From Fibrisoma montanum (GTDB taxonomy: Bacteria > Bacteroidota > Bacteroidia > Cytophagales > Spirosomataceae), in the NCBI RefSeq assembly GCF_003583365.1, contig NZ_QXED01000001.1:434001-498000 (forward strand): a DNA stretch of 64,000 nt, in the 5' to 3' direction. A program made the translations under genes and the position numbers. Below, piece by piece: positions 1-7,711 of the stretch (positions within the stretch are counted from its first letter, which is position 1; each line of letters begins with the position of its first letter). The notes beneath the pieces were generated by a model. That model searched no databases and was not told the DNA's origin. It was given only the letters and a program-made list of their open reading frames with translations.

Positions 1-865
1 TTTTGTCAATCCAGTCAAAAACAGCGGGCAATCGCTTACGGAAACGGTTCTGGACATTGCTGCGTTGCTTATCGGTCAGGTCCAGATATTGCGCAAAGGC
101 CATCCAGTCAGCATCCTGGAATCGGCTTTTCTTTCCGTTTAGGGTTAAGGCTAATTCTTCCATGTCGTCGGGTACCAGTAGTTTAGTAGCCAGTAAATCA
201 TAAGCTGGTGTTAGCGTAATACTCCCCTCTTCAGTACGCCAGAGCGAATAATTTTTCAGGTGCATATCAGCATTCCCCGTCAAAAAACAGAAAAGCGTCA
301 ATTCGTAAAGCGTTACTAAGTCCAGAGCCGCCTGCTGGCTGTACTGTCGAATCAATCGGGATACCAGTTCCATTGAGCCCTTATACTTATCGGCGGTCAG
401 GCGTTCGGCCAGTTGACAAAAATCTTCCATGGCTCGTTTTCGCCCATCGTCCGTTCGGTCAATTCGCCGGGTCAGATATGCCAGTTCACCAGTTTGCAAC
501 CGGATCAGCGTATGCGGCACCGTCCTGATTCCGAATACTTCGGCCAGGTGCATAGTCAGGTCTTCGTTTTCGGGCATTTCAGGATACCTTGCGTAGGGTG
601 GCTTCAGAATGTAGCGCCCCCATAAACCTACCAGCGTCAGTCGCGACATGCCATTGCTGGCTTGCAGATCAAGTGAGAGTTTTGGCTGCACGCCTGTAAC
701 GGTGATATGACGCCGGACAATTTCCTCAGCCAGCTCGTGCATATTTGCTAACGAATAAGGCAGTATTGGTGGTTTGGGCTGGCCAAAAAAAGCCCGGCTG
801 CAACGCGGGTGGAAATCAGCCTGACCACTATCCAGTGGGCGATAACAATAGAGACACTCGCTCAT
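1..865 (-). CDS. hipT: HipT-like serine/threonine kinase toxin (HipA C-terminal part), partial at window edge
   Basis: Reading leftward from the ATG at 865 gives 288 uninterrupted residues that run off the left edge. The protein is the kinase part of a HipA-family toxin. HipA-family kinases phosphorylate aminoacyl-tRNA synthetases and arrest growth. Visible are an N-terminal Cys pair and a DFHPRC segment, the Gly-rich loop TVTGVQPKLSL (residues 54-64), KPP and PENEDLTMHLA, the catalytic loop NADMHLKNYS (Asp199) and a metal-site AYDLLA (Asp222). The HipA N-terminal subdomain is missing here and is encoded by the preceding small gene, whose stop overlaps this start (ATGA). That split layout matches HipBST rather than HipBA. 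The C-terminus lies outside the window. Confidence 0.88.
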   Translation of the reverse strand, partial: MSECLYCYRPLDSGQADFHPRCSRAFFGQPKPPILPYSLANMHELAEEIVRRHITVTGVQPKLSLDLQASNGMSRLTLVGLWGRYILKPPYARYPEMPENEDLTMHLAEVFGIRTVPHTLIRLQTGELAYLTRRIDRTDDGRKRAMEDFCQLAERLTADKYKGSMELVSRLIRQYSQQAALDLVTLYELTLFCFLTGNADMHLKNYSLWRTEEGSITLTPAYDLLATKLLVPDDMEELALTLNGKKSRFQDADWMAFAQYLDLTDKQRSNVQNRFRKRLPAVFDWIDK

Positions 866-1191
866 TCGTCGTTGGCAATGGGAACTATACTTACCGCACC
901 AATACAATCCTGACAGCAGGCCAGCAACAAGCCAAAGCGGTCGTTACTCCGTAATTTCCAGTTACGCTCCGCTATATCCAACAGCCAACCCTCTGGAATC
1001 AGTCCATCAAAAAATGGAAACAGAATAGTGTGCTGGTAAGACTTGCCCGTCAGGGGCAACGTCAGGCTCACAGGTACTGCATCCGGTCGGGCAATGTACT
1101 CAGTATCGTAGCGAAATGTATATCCTTCGTCCGTTTCAACGAGTGAACCGGCTAGTACATCGCCTACCAAAACGTTGGCTTTACGGCTCAT
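862..1191 (-). CDS. hipS: HipS-like antitoxin (HipA N-terminal subdomain as a separate protein)
   Basis: A 109-residue protein matching the HipA N-terminal subdomain 1 (couple_hipA type). It shows the early VLVGDVLAG segment, the YTFRYD strand, LPLTGKSYQ, and the FFDGLIPEGWLLD motif followed by RNWKLRSNDRFGLLLACC. In HipA this region is the start of the toxin. In HipBST systems it is a stand-alone protein that neutralises the kinase. The start at 1191 (MSRKANVL) is preferred to an in-frame start at 1215, because it fits the domain boundary and limits the overlap with the upstream regulator to 11 bp. The stop overlaps the kinase start by 4 bp, which suggests translational coupling. The antitoxin role is inferred from architecture. 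Confidence 0.82.
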   Translation of the reverse strand: MSRKANVLVGDVLAGSLVETDEGYTFRYDTEYIARPDAVPVSLTLPLTGKSYQHTILFPFFDGLIPEGWLLDIAERNWKLRSNDRFGLLLACCQDCIGAVSIVPIANDE

Positions 1192-1417
1192 TGGCTGGAA
1201 GTAATTTATCGACATCAGGTTCTATGGGTACCGGACCGACCTGGTGGTTAAACAAACGTAGTATCTGGTTGACTTTGTCGACTCGTAGCTCCTGTTTGCC
1301 CTGCTCCAAGTCTCGGACAAAGCGTAGTCCTACTCCCGCCTTATACGCTAATTCTTCCTGAGTCAGCTTATTTATTCTACGTCTTTCTTTGACAAAATAG
1401 CGAAGTGAATTTTGCAT
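1181..1417 (-). CDS. hipB: HipB-like helix-turn-helix regulator (Xre/y4mF type)
   Basis: A 78-residue single-domain Cro/C1-type DNA-binding protein. The helix-turn-helix covers about residues 17-50 (LTQEELAYKAGVG, then LRFVRDLEQGKQELR). The sequence resembles the y4mF family that precedes HipA-like kinases. It is the first gene of a three-gene operon with 11 bp and 4 bp overlaps. Two 18-bp palindromes lie immediately upstream, the nearer one only 2 bp from the start codon, so autorepression is expected. In known HipBST systems this protein is mainly the DNA-binding regulator while HipS provides neutralisation. Whether HipB alone neutralises here cannot be read from sequence. Confidence 0.88.
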   Translation of the reverse strand: MQNSLRYFVKERRRINKLTQEELAYKAGVGLRFVRDLEQGKQELRVDKVNQILRLFNHQVGPVPIEPDVDKLLPANEP

Positions 1418-1419
1418 AC

Positions 1420-1437
1420 TATACCCGACCGGGTATA
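1420..1437. promoter_or_regulatory. Palindromic operator O1 of the hip operon
   Basis: TATACCCGACCGGGTATA is an 18-bp palindrome apart from its central pair, with its edge 2 bp upstream of the hipB start codon. It shares its TATACCCG/GGTATA arms with the second copy at 1461-1478. Position and symmetry fit a binding site for a dimeric HTH repressor, most simply HipB itself (inference). Confidence 0.75.
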
Positions 1438-1460
1438 ATTTGGTATATTAAAGGAAAATC

Positions 1461-1478
1461 TATACCCGATCAGGTATA
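1461..1478. promoter_or_regulatory. Palindromic operator O2 of the hip operon
   Basis: TATACCCGATCAGGTATA has the same arms as the site at 1420-1437 with one mismatched pair. The two centres are 41 bp apart, close to four helical turns, so bound dimers would face the same side of the DNA. The hip promoter should lie between or across these sites. I could not identify a convincing TAnnTTTG element there. Confidence 0.72.
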
Positions 1479-1526
1479 ATTATAACGAATTTTCTAATGA
1501 TATACCGTACAGAAACGCATAAAACA

Positions 1527-1568
1527 TCATGAGGAGAAGCCGTTTGGCCAAACGGCTTCTCCTCATGA
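1527..1568. terminator. 42-bp perfect palindrome downstream of uvrB
   Basis: A perfect inverted repeat with no spacer, core GCCGTTTGGCCAAACGGC, lies 26 bp beyond the uvrB stop and upstream of the hip operon promoter region. It would form a very stable hairpin on the uvrB transcript. No clear U-tract follows, so termination is inferred from position and from similar hairpins elsewhere in the window. Confidence 0.65.
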
Positions 1569-1593
1569 ACAAATGGCTAAAAAGTACAGGCTT

Positions 1594-3621
1594 TTACACC
1601 TTCTCGGCCTTCAGCTTATCGCGTAGCTGAAACAACTCGTCGCGCAGGCGGGCGGCTTCGAGGAAGTCGAGTTCCTTAGCGGCTTTCTCCATCTTCGTCT
1701 GCGTTTCTTTGATAAGCAGTTCCAGATCACCTTTGCCCATGTATTGCACCACCGGATCGGCGGCAATCCGAATCTCTTCCGGCTCAATGTAGAACTGCTT
1801 GGTCTGAACCTTGGAGTCGGCCACTTTGGTCTGTCCCATAATCGCTTCGCGGGACTTTAGCACCGTAGTTGGCGTAATGCCGTGTTCTTCGTTGTACTCC
1901 ATTTGGATCGCTCTGCGACGGTTGGTTTCGTCAATGGCTTTCTGCATGGAACCCGTGATCGTATCGGCGTACATCAGCACTTTACCGTTGGCGTTTCGGG
2001 CCGCCCGGCCAATGGTCTGAATCAGCGAGCGGATGTCGCGGAGGAAGCCCTCTTTGTCGGCGTCCATGATGGCCACCAGCGATACCTCCGGCAAGTCAAG
2101 CCCTTCGCGGAGCAGGTTAACGCCCACCAGTACGTCGAAGTTACCCAGGCGCAGGTCACGCAGGATTTCAACGCGATCGAGCGTTTTCACTTCGGAGTGA
2201 ATGTACCGGGTTTTGATGCCTACGCGGTCGAGGTACTTGCTTAGCTCCTCGGCCATTCGCTTCGTCAGGGTCGTTACCAATACGCGTTCGTTGCGTTTGA
2301 TCCGGGCATCGATCTCCTCCAGCAGGTCGTCGATCTGGTTCAGGCTCGGCCGTACCTCAATTTCCGGATCAAGCAGACCGGTTGGACGGATCAACTGCTC
2401 AACTACCACGCCCTCGCTCTTGCGGAGTTCGTAATCAGCCGGGGTGGCCGACACGAAGATCGTCTGGCCGGCCAGGTCCTCGAATTCCTGGAAGGTCAGC
2501 GGGCGGTTATCCATCGCCGATGGCAACCGGAAACCATAGTCAACCAGCGCGGTTTTCCGCGAGCGGTCGCCCCCCCACATCGCCCGTATCTGCGGAATCG
2601 TCACGTGGCTTTCGTCAACCACCAGCAGGTAATCATCCGGGAAATAATCCAACAGGCAGAACGGCCGCTGTCCGGGCTGACGACGGTCGAAGTAGCGCGA
2701 ATAGTTCTCGATGCCGGAGCAGTAGCCCAGTTCGCGCATCATTTCAAGATCAAACTCGGTCCGCTCCTTAATTCGCTGGGCTTCCTGCTCGCGGAACTCA
2801 TGTTCGAAATAGCGAATCTGCGAAACCAGATCGTCCTGGATTTCATACATGGCGTTGTTCAGCGTATCGCGGCCGGTCACGAAGAGGTTGGCCGGGAAGA
2901 TTGTCACCAGCCGCTCATCGGAAATTTTCTTACCCGTCGACGGGTCAATCCGCTGTATTGTTTCAATCTCGTCGCCGAAGAAGATAACGCGGTAGGCAAA
3001 ATCGGCATAGGCCACGAACACATCGACCGTGTCGCCTTTTACGCGGAAGTTACCGCGTTGGAATTCGCCTTCGGTCCGGCTGTACAGAATCCCGACCAGT
3101 TTGTGCAGGAACTGATTCCGGCTCAACCGTTCGCCTACCCCAATCCGAACGACGTTGTTCTTAAACTCTTCGGGGTTACCCATGCCGTAGATACACGACA
3201 CCGATGCCACCACCAGCACATCGCGCCGACCGCTCATGAGCGCCGATGTCGCCGACAGCCGCAGCTTATCGATCTCCTCGTTGATGGCCAGATCTTTCTC
3301 GATGTAGGTGTTGGTGGTCGCGATGTAGGCTTCCGGCTGGTAATAATCGTAGTAGCTGATGAAATACTCGACGGCATTTTCCGGAAAAAACTGCTTGAAT
3401 TCGCCGTAAAGCTGGGCGGCCAGGGTCTTGTTATGGCTCAGGACCAGCGTTGGGCGGTTCAGTTCCGCCACTACGTTGGCCACTGTGAATGTCTTGCCGG
3501 ATCCCGTCACCCCCAGCAAAACCTGGGATGGTTCGCCCTCTTTAATACCGTTGATCAACTGCGCAATAGCCTTGGGCTGGTCGCCCGTTGGCTGAAACTC
3601 GGAGGTCAGTTTAAAGTTCAT
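1594..3621 (-). CDS. uvrB: UvrB, excinuclease ABC subunit B
   Basis: The damage-verification helicase of nucleotide excision repair. It receives DNA from UvrA and loads UvrC. The 675-residue protein has the Walker A box GVTGSGKT, the beta-hairpin segment with YYDYYQPEAYI, the motif VVDESHVTIPQ, helicase motif VI QTIGRAARN, and a C-terminal UVR coiled coil (EKAAKELDFLEAARLRDEL) for UvrC contact. Length is typical. The start at 3621 (MNFKLTSEFQPTGDQPKAI) matches the conserved UvrB N-terminus, and a possible upstream start at 3654 would add 11 unlikely residues. The gene appears monocistronic and ends at a strong palindrome. Dense open frames on the opposite strand are codon-bias shadows. Confidence 0.98.
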   Translation of the reverse strand: MNFKLTSEFQPTGDQPKAIAQLINGIKEGEPSQVLLGVTGSGKTFTVANVVAELNRPTLVLSHNKTLAAQLYGEFKQFFPENAVEYFISYYDYYQPEAYIATTNTYIEKDLAINEEIDKLRLSATSALMSGRRDVLVVASVSCIYGMGNPEEFKNNVVRIGVGERLSRNQFLHKLVGILYSRTEGEFQRGNFRVKGDTVDVFVAYADFAYRVIFFGDEIETIQRIDPSTGKKISDERLVTIFPANLFVTGRDTLNNAMYEIQDDLVSQIRYFEHEFREQEAQRIKERTEFDLEMMRELGYCSGIENYSRYFDRRQPGQRPFCLLDYFPDDYLLVVDESHVTIPQIRAMWGGDRSRKTALVDYGFRLPSAMDNRPLTFQEFEDLAGQTIFVSATPADYELRKSEGVVVEQLIRPTGLLDPEIEVRPSLNQIDDLLEEIDARIKRNERVLVTTLTKRMAEELSKYLDRVGIKTRYIHSEVKTLDRVEILRDLRLGNFDVLVGVNLLREGLDLPEVSLVAIMDADKEGFLRDIRSLIQTIGRAARNANGKVLMYADTITGSMQKAIDETNRRRAIQMEYNEEHGITPTTVLKSREAIMGQTKVADSKVQTKQFYIEPEEIRIAADPVVQYMGKGDLELLIKETQTKMEKAAKELDFLEAARLRDELFQLRDKLKAEKV

Positions 3622-3738
3622 TAGCGGGTGTTGTCGAATCAGGCTAAGATACAAAAAAACGGCCAGATGGACAAGGTGCGTTCGGAAAAACCGGGCTTAG
3701 TATAAAGACCATTGCAACCGCTTGGGCGTTTTTGAGCG

Positions 3739-3746
3739 TATATTTG
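3739..3746 (+). promoter_or_regulatory. Candidate -7 element for the DUF433 gene
   Basis: TATATTTG fits the Bacteroidota TAnnTTTG element and sits 25 bp before the start codon at 3772. No TTTG was found 19-21 bp upstream, so this is a half-supported promoter. Confidence 0.4.
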
Positions 3747-3771
3747 TTCACTATTTAACTTCGATATAGCG

Positions 3772-4011
3772 ATGGATCAATCCCTCCTCAGCCGTATTAC
3801 GATCAATCCCAATATTGGTCATGGCAAACCGACTATTCGGAATAAAAGATATCTGGTTGAATCGATGCTGGCGTATCTGGCTGGAGGAGATACCATCGAT
3901 GATTTGTTGCAAACATTTCCTGATCTGGAGCGTGAGGACCTCCAGGCCTGTCTCCTCTTTGCCGTTGAAACCATCCGTTTAAAAAGTGCCAATCTCACTG
4001 CCGCAGCATGA
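3772..4011 (+). CDS. DUF433 antitoxin (VapB-like)
   Basis: A 79-residue DUF433 protein (ITINPNIGHGKPTIRNKRYLVESMLAYLAGGDTIDDLL, split here as NPNIGHGKPTIRNKRYLVE then SMLAYLAGGDTIDDLL). DUF433 proteins carry a winged-helix-like fold and are usually encoded directly before DUF5615 PIN-like toxins. The frame is intact. Its stop overlaps the ATG of the adjacent DUF5615 reading frame (ATGA), as expected for a coupled toxin-antitoxin pair, but that partner is a pseudogene. The antitoxin therefore seems orphaned. It may persist as a relic, as an autoregulator, or as an anti-addiction factor against related toxins (inference). Confidence 0.85.
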   Translation: MDQSLLSRITINPNIGHGKPTIRNKRYLVESMLAYLAGGDTIDDLLQTFPDLEREDLQACLLFAVETIRLKSANLTAAA

Positions 4012-4363
4012 AATTTATCATTGATGCGCAGCTACCACCCACGCTCAAGCACTTTTTTCAGTACCGTGGCTACGACGTCATACATCCATTGGATCTACCT
4101 CAACAGAACGATACCTCAGACTAAGAAGTACGTCGCATTGCGACTAGTGACAATCGCATAGTGATTACCAAAGACGCCGACTTCTAGTATTCTTTCGTAC
4201 TTAACCGTGAGCCTTTTAAACTGGTATTGGTCAAAACAGGTAATAGGAGCACAAGCGCATTAATCGAAACCTGTTTGCTAAATCGTTCGATCAGTTAATT
4301 GCTCTTTTGACTAGTCACGATTTCGTAATTATCAGTCATTACGGTATCAGTCAAACTATATAA
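4008..4363 (+). pseudogene. Degraded DUF5615 PIN-like toxin
   Basis: From the ATG at 4008 the frame gives the DUF5615 start MKFIIDAQLPPTLKHFFQ and continues to GYDVIHPLDLPQQNDTSD. A TAA then interrupts it, followed by EVRRIATSDNRIVITKDADF, a TAG, and YSFVLNREPFKLVLVKTGN. Near 4295 the frame is lost, and one shifted frame resumes with LIALLTSHDFVIISHYGISQTI to a TAA at 4361-4363. Two nonsense codons and a frameshift in a protein of about 115 residues make function implausible. The 3' end overlaps the convergent permease gene by 8 bp. Conserved PIN acidic residues (Asp6, KDADF) are still recognisable, so decay looks recent. Confidence 0.85.
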
Positions 4364-5696
4364 GCGCCTGAACGAGCAACAATACCAGAAACGTAGTCAG
4401 GCTCATCAGCAAAGACATAACACTGTAGGTCCGCAACGTAACGGTCGTGTCCAGTTGGCCAAAGCGCGACACGACCCAGAAATACGCGTCGTTTGCGTGC
4501 GAGAGTGTCATCGACCCGGCTCCCATCGCGGCCAGTACCAGCAGGCGATCCCACTCGGTTTGTACGCCCAGATGCCCCAGCAGCGGCTGTACCAGCGAAG
4601 CCACCGATATGACCGCCACCGTCGATGACCCCTGCGCTGTTTTGAATAACACCGTCAGCAGGAACGGTAGCCATAAATTGGCCCCACTACGTCCGGCCCC
4701 CGATTGTTGTGCGAAGCCAGTCAGGTACGTTTCCAGGCCAATGTGTTTGATAACCTCGCCGAACGCACCCCCAGCACCGATAATAATCAGAATAGGCCCC
4801 GCCTTAACAATGGCATCCTCGAAAGCCGTGTTCAGCAAGGCTTTGTTCAGCTTCTGGAACAGGCTCAGCGCGATCGCAATACCTACCGATAAGGCGACGA
4901 GCGGATCGCCCGCGAAATTGATCAATGTCACCAGCCAGACTGGGTAAGCTGCCGGGTCCAGCAGGACAATGGGTTTTACAGCAATGAGGGCGATCGGAAT
5001 CAGGATAGCGAGAAACGACAGCAGCACCGGGGGCATGGCGACATCTGCATCCGGCCTTACGTGGGCTGTTGTGTCGGGTAACGGCACGTTCCCATTCCAT
5101 CGGTCGGCCAGTTTCGCCCACCCGTATGCAACAAGCGTCGGTGGAATGGCCAGTGCACTGCCGAGTAGGATCATCCGGCCAATGTCGACGTTCAGAATAC
5201 CGACGGCGGCCGTAATGCCCGGATGAGGGGGCACCAGGCAGTGCAGTCCGTAGAGCGATCCAGCCAGGCATAATACCAGCCGGACGTGACTGTGACCCAG
5301 TCGCTGGATGAGCGCCACAACCAGGCCGCTCAATACGATGAAACCCGAATCGCAGAAGATAGGCAGCCCGATCACAAACCCCATGAGCGTAACGGCCAGC
5401 GGTGTCCGGTGTTGCCCGACGCGGTTGAGCAGGAACGTAGCAATGCTTACCGTTGCGTTGGTGCGGTCGAGTAAGCTGCCGAGAATAGTGCCGAACACAA
5501 TCAGGAGGCCAATCTTGCCCAGCGTCTCGCCAAAACCGGCCCGGATGTAGCCCATGACCTGCTCAGGCTTCATGCCGGCCAGTAAGCCAACGCCGGCCGA
5601 CAGCACAATCAGCACCAGAAACGTGTGGAGTTTAACGCGTGAACTCAGCAGAATGATGGCCGCGATGCTGCCCAGCAGCAACCAGATGGGGTTCAT
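4356..5696 (-). CDS. Gluconate:H+ symporter, GntP family
   Basis: A 446-residue integral membrane protein with about 12-14 hydrophobic segments from residue 4 to the C-terminus, typical in length for GntP-family permeases (gluconate, idonate or related hydroxy-acids with protons). Family-like stretches include GLPIFCDSGFIVLSGL, LVPPHPGITAAV, GPILIIIGAGGAFGEVIKHIG and TAQGSSTVAVIS. The start at 5696 is an ATG directly before the first membrane helix. No kinase or dehydratase for gluconate is adjacent, so the exact substrate is open. Confidence 0.92.
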   Translation of the reverse strand: MNPIWLLLGSIAAIILLSSRVKLHTFLVLIVLSAGVGLLAGMKPEQVMGYIRAGFGETLGKIGLLIVFGTILGSLLDRTNATVSIATFLLNRVGQHRTPLAVTLMGFVIGLPIFCDSGFIVLSGLVVALIQRLGHSHVRLVLCLAGSLYGLHCLVPPHPGITAAVGILNVDIGRMILLGSALAIPPTLVAYGWAKLADRWNGNVPLPDTTAHVRPDADVAMPPVLLSFLAILIPIALIAVKPIVLLDPAAYPVWLVTLINFAGDPLVALSVGIAIALSLFQKLNKALLNTAFEDAIVKAGPILIIIGAGGAFGEVIKHIGLETYLTGFAQQSGAGRSGANLWLPFLLTVLFKTAQGSSTVAVISVASLVQPLLGHLGVQTEWDRLLVLAAMGAGSMTLSHANDAYFWVVSRFGQLDTTVTLRTYSVMSLLMSLTTFLVLLLVQALI

Positions 5697-5822
5697 TGAC
5701 GGTACGTAGGGTTAGGTTACGGCAATATACAGTATTGACCCGTAGCGGCAAGAACCGCCGGGCCCGCCCTGTTGTTATCTACTTGCTGACGAGCCCATCA
5801 TCAACCCGTCAGCCCCTTTGCC

Positions 5823-6140
5823 ATGAACAATGCAGCACGTACCGAATCGTTTCAGGAAATCATCCGGGGCGACAAGCCTGTACTGGTTGATTTTTACGCC
5901 GACTGGTGCGGCCCCTGTAAGATGCAGGCCCCAACCCTCAAGCAGCTGGCCGATCGCATGGGCGACAAACTACGTATCCTGAAGATTGACATTGACCGCA
6001 GCCGGGCAGCCGCTCAGCAATACCAGATCCAGAGCGTCCCGACCCTGATTCTGTTTAAAGAAGGCAAGATTATCTGGCGGCAATCGGGTGTGCAGCCCCT
6101 CCACAGGCTGGAAGCGATGGTGAAGCCCCACGCCGGCTAG
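5823..6140 (+). CDS. trxA: Thioredoxin
   Basis: A 105-residue single-domain cytoplasmic thioredoxin that reduces protein disulfides. The redox site WCGPC is at residues 28-32, preceded by PVLVDFYAD. The cis-proline loop SVPTLILFKEGK and the C-terminal helix are present. No signal peptide is seen. It stands alone between divergent and tandem genes, so it could be one of several paralogues. The symbol is given for the family, not for an assured orthologue. Confidence 0.9.
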   Translation: MNNAARTESFQEIIRGDKPVLVDFYADWCGPCKMQAPTLKQLADRMGDKLRILKIDIDRSRAAAQQYQIQSVPTLILFKEGKIIWRQSGVQPLHRLEAMVKPHAG

Positions 6141-6268
6141 CCATCCCGGCCCTGTTCTATCAGTTTAGCAAACAAAAACCACGGGCATTGTCTTATTAGA
6201 AGTAGCCGACCTGCTTCTCAGAAGTGGGATTGGCATTAGTTTCAGTATTAACATAGCTACGTGGTACA

Positions 6269-6613
6269 ATGAATGATAACCAAAAACAAGGTCTGGACGA
6301 CGTGCGGCTGGATATTCAGGCCGTCAACTTTACGGTAGACAATGATTTTCGGGATCGGGTGCTTCAGGCGCTGGCCAAACTCCGCCACTATTACAGTGGC
6401 GATGTCATCACGGCCGAAGTATACATGCGGGTGGAAGCTCACCAACAGAACGATAAATCACTACGCATAAAATACGGCGTACCGGGCAGCGATGTCGTTG
6501 CGGATGAAGACGGCGAAAACTGGGATCATCTGCTCAACAACGTAACGGCCAAACTCAAACGCCAGCTCGACAAGCGGTTCGGTAACTCGCAGAACCGCTA
6601 CCGGAATCAATAA
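6269..6613 (+). CDS. hpf: Ribosome hibernation promoting factor (HPF/RaiA, short form)
   Basis: A 114-residue protein of the RaiA/HPF family, which binds the 30S decoding region in stationary phase and blocks translation or aids ribosome dimerisation. The fold-typical pattern of LDIQAVNFTVDNDFRDRVLQALAKLRHYY, followed by VITAEVYMRVE and a C-terminal basic helix DHLLNNVTAKLKRQLDKRF, is visible (longest quoted pieces are separated by family helices). The long-form C-terminal dimerisation domain is absent. The stop codon forms the base of a strong hairpin. Confidence 0.8.
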   Translation: MNDNQKQGLDDVRLDIQAVNFTVDNDFRDRVLQALAKLRHYYSGDVITAEVYMRVEAHQQNDKSLRIKYGVPGSDVVADEDGENWDHLLNNVTAKLKRQLDKRFGNSQNRYRNQ

Positions 6614-6661
6614 AACGGTTTGTGCCCTGCTGATCCGATCAGCAGGGCACAAACCGTTTTA
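6611..6661. terminator. Bidirectional hairpin terminator
   Basis: Twenty-five-base perfect arms (core TGTGCCCTGCTGATC) separated by one base. The hpf TAA lies in the left arm. A-rich and T-rich flanks give a U-tract in both directions, so the hairpin can end hpf on the plus strand and the convergent gene at 6690 on the minus strand. Confidence 0.8.
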
Positions 6662-6689
6662 TGAGTGTCTTTAAAACCAGAGCGGGCGT

Positions 6690-7172
6690 TTACTTTGTCT
6701 TTTGCGCCAGCCCAAAATCTTTCAGGTTCGTCAGGGCAACGACGTTGATAATCTTCCAGTTTCCATCAATTTTTTCCAGCACCCGCGATTCCTTCGAAGT
6801 AGTTTTCCCGTGGCTGTCCACTAAGGTCTGGTCGTAGGTCACGAACGCCATACTGCCATTCTGATGGATGGTGTAGTTCGCGTTCTGCACGGTCACCTTG
6901 TCTGTCAGTTTAGAGCTTTTAAACTGATTAGCAAACTGCTTTTCGAGGTTATTCCAGCCTTTAATCAGCATAAAATCACCTCCGTACAAATTAGCCGCAA
7001 AATGAACGTAGGGTTTGTGTGCCCAGGCACCCGCCCATCTTGCTTTGTCGCGCTTGAAAAATCCTTCGGTCTCTTCACGAAGCACTTTTTTGATGGCTTC
7101 CTGATCCGACTGAGCTAAACTACCCGTAACCGTGCCGAGCAGGACGGCAACTACTAACAAGACGATTTTCAT
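6690..7172 (-). CDS. Secreted NTF2-like (SnoaL/DUF4440-type) protein
   Basis: A 160-residue protein with a signal peptide (MKIVLLVVAVLLGTVTGSLA, cleavage before QSDQ). The mature part has the pattern of the nuclear transport factor 2-like fold: an N-terminal helix EAIKKVLREETEGFFKRD, a WAGAW segment, and a C-terminal sheet with GSMAFVTYDQTL and WKIINVVALTNLKDF. Such periplasmic proteins are common in Bacteroidota and mostly uncharacterised. No catalytic residues can be assigned. It is monocistronic and shares a terminator hairpin with hpf. Confidence 0.75.
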   Translation of the reverse strand: MKIVLLVVAVLLGTVTGSLAQSDQEAIKKVLREETEGFFKRDKARWAGAWAHKPYVHFAANLYGGDFMLIKGWNNLEKQFANQFKSSKLTDKVTVQNANYTIHQNGSMAFVTYDQTLVDSHGKTTSKESRVLEKIDGNWKIINVVALTNLKDFGLAQKTK

Positions 7173-7332
7173 GGCCGAGAACGTTTAGTCCTCGATTAAG
7201 GTAGAGTATTTAATAGCAATAAACAAGTATTATTTTGCATTATTAGTAAATACTACGTTACCTATATCCAGCTTAAAAACTGTTGGCCACCTCAACAGGT
7301 TGTTCTATTACTCAACAAACTTGAAAACTGTC

Positions 7333-7632
7333 ATGCGCTCCCTTGTGCTCATTCTTTTCATAAGCGGCTCGACCCTGTCGGCGGGTTTCGGCCAAATTGA
7401 TACGGTCAAAGCAAATCGCCCCGTGCGTTCTGCCCAGACACATACACCCATTCCTGGTGTTGATGCGCCGTTGTCGGCTCCCGGAACCCTGTTGCAGTCG
7501 CCCCCAAACCCCAACGAAGCCGCTACCATTCAGCAACAGCAGGGCAAACGCAGAACCGCCCCTCCGAGCGATCCGCGGGCGTTTGGTGTATCTGTACCGC
7601 TGGGTAAGCCGAAGCGGGATACGCTGCGGTAA
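7333..7632 (+). CDS. Hypothetical secreted protein, Pro-rich
   Basis: A 99-residue protein with a signal peptide (MRSLVLILFISGSTLSAGFG, then QID). The mature part is short, proline-rich and probably disordered (PIPGVDAPLSAPGTLLQSPP; AEPPLRA-like shadows belong to other frames). The start at 7333 places the signal peptide at the N-terminus and is preferred to an in-frame start at 7300. I recognise no domain. It is followed by a hairpin shared with nrdA. Confidence 0.6.
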   Translation: MRSLVLILFISGSTLSAGFGQIDTVKANRPVRSAQTHTPIPGVDAPLSAPGTLLQSPPNPNEAATIQQQQGKRRTAPPSDPRAFGVSVPLGKPKRDTLR

Positions 7633-7647
7633 TATGATAACTCAACC

Positions 7648-7697
7648 TGGTTTAAACACAAATAGCCCTGGTTACAGGGCTATTTGTGTTTAAACCA
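7648..7697. terminator. Bidirectional hairpin terminator
   Basis: Twenty-three-base perfect arms (core AAACACAAATAGCCCTG) around a GTTA loop lie between the convergent small secreted gene and nrdA, 15 bp beyond both stops. Confidence 0.78.
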
Positions 7698-7711
7698 TAT
7701 ATAGCGCAACG

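Noticed and set aside
2605-3624. A 339-codon open frame opposite uvrB
   Set aside because: It is wholly antisense to a strongly conserved gene, has no domain-like sequence, and arises from codon bias. Similar long shadows lie opposite susC (13967-14929), ychF (58527-59552) and others.
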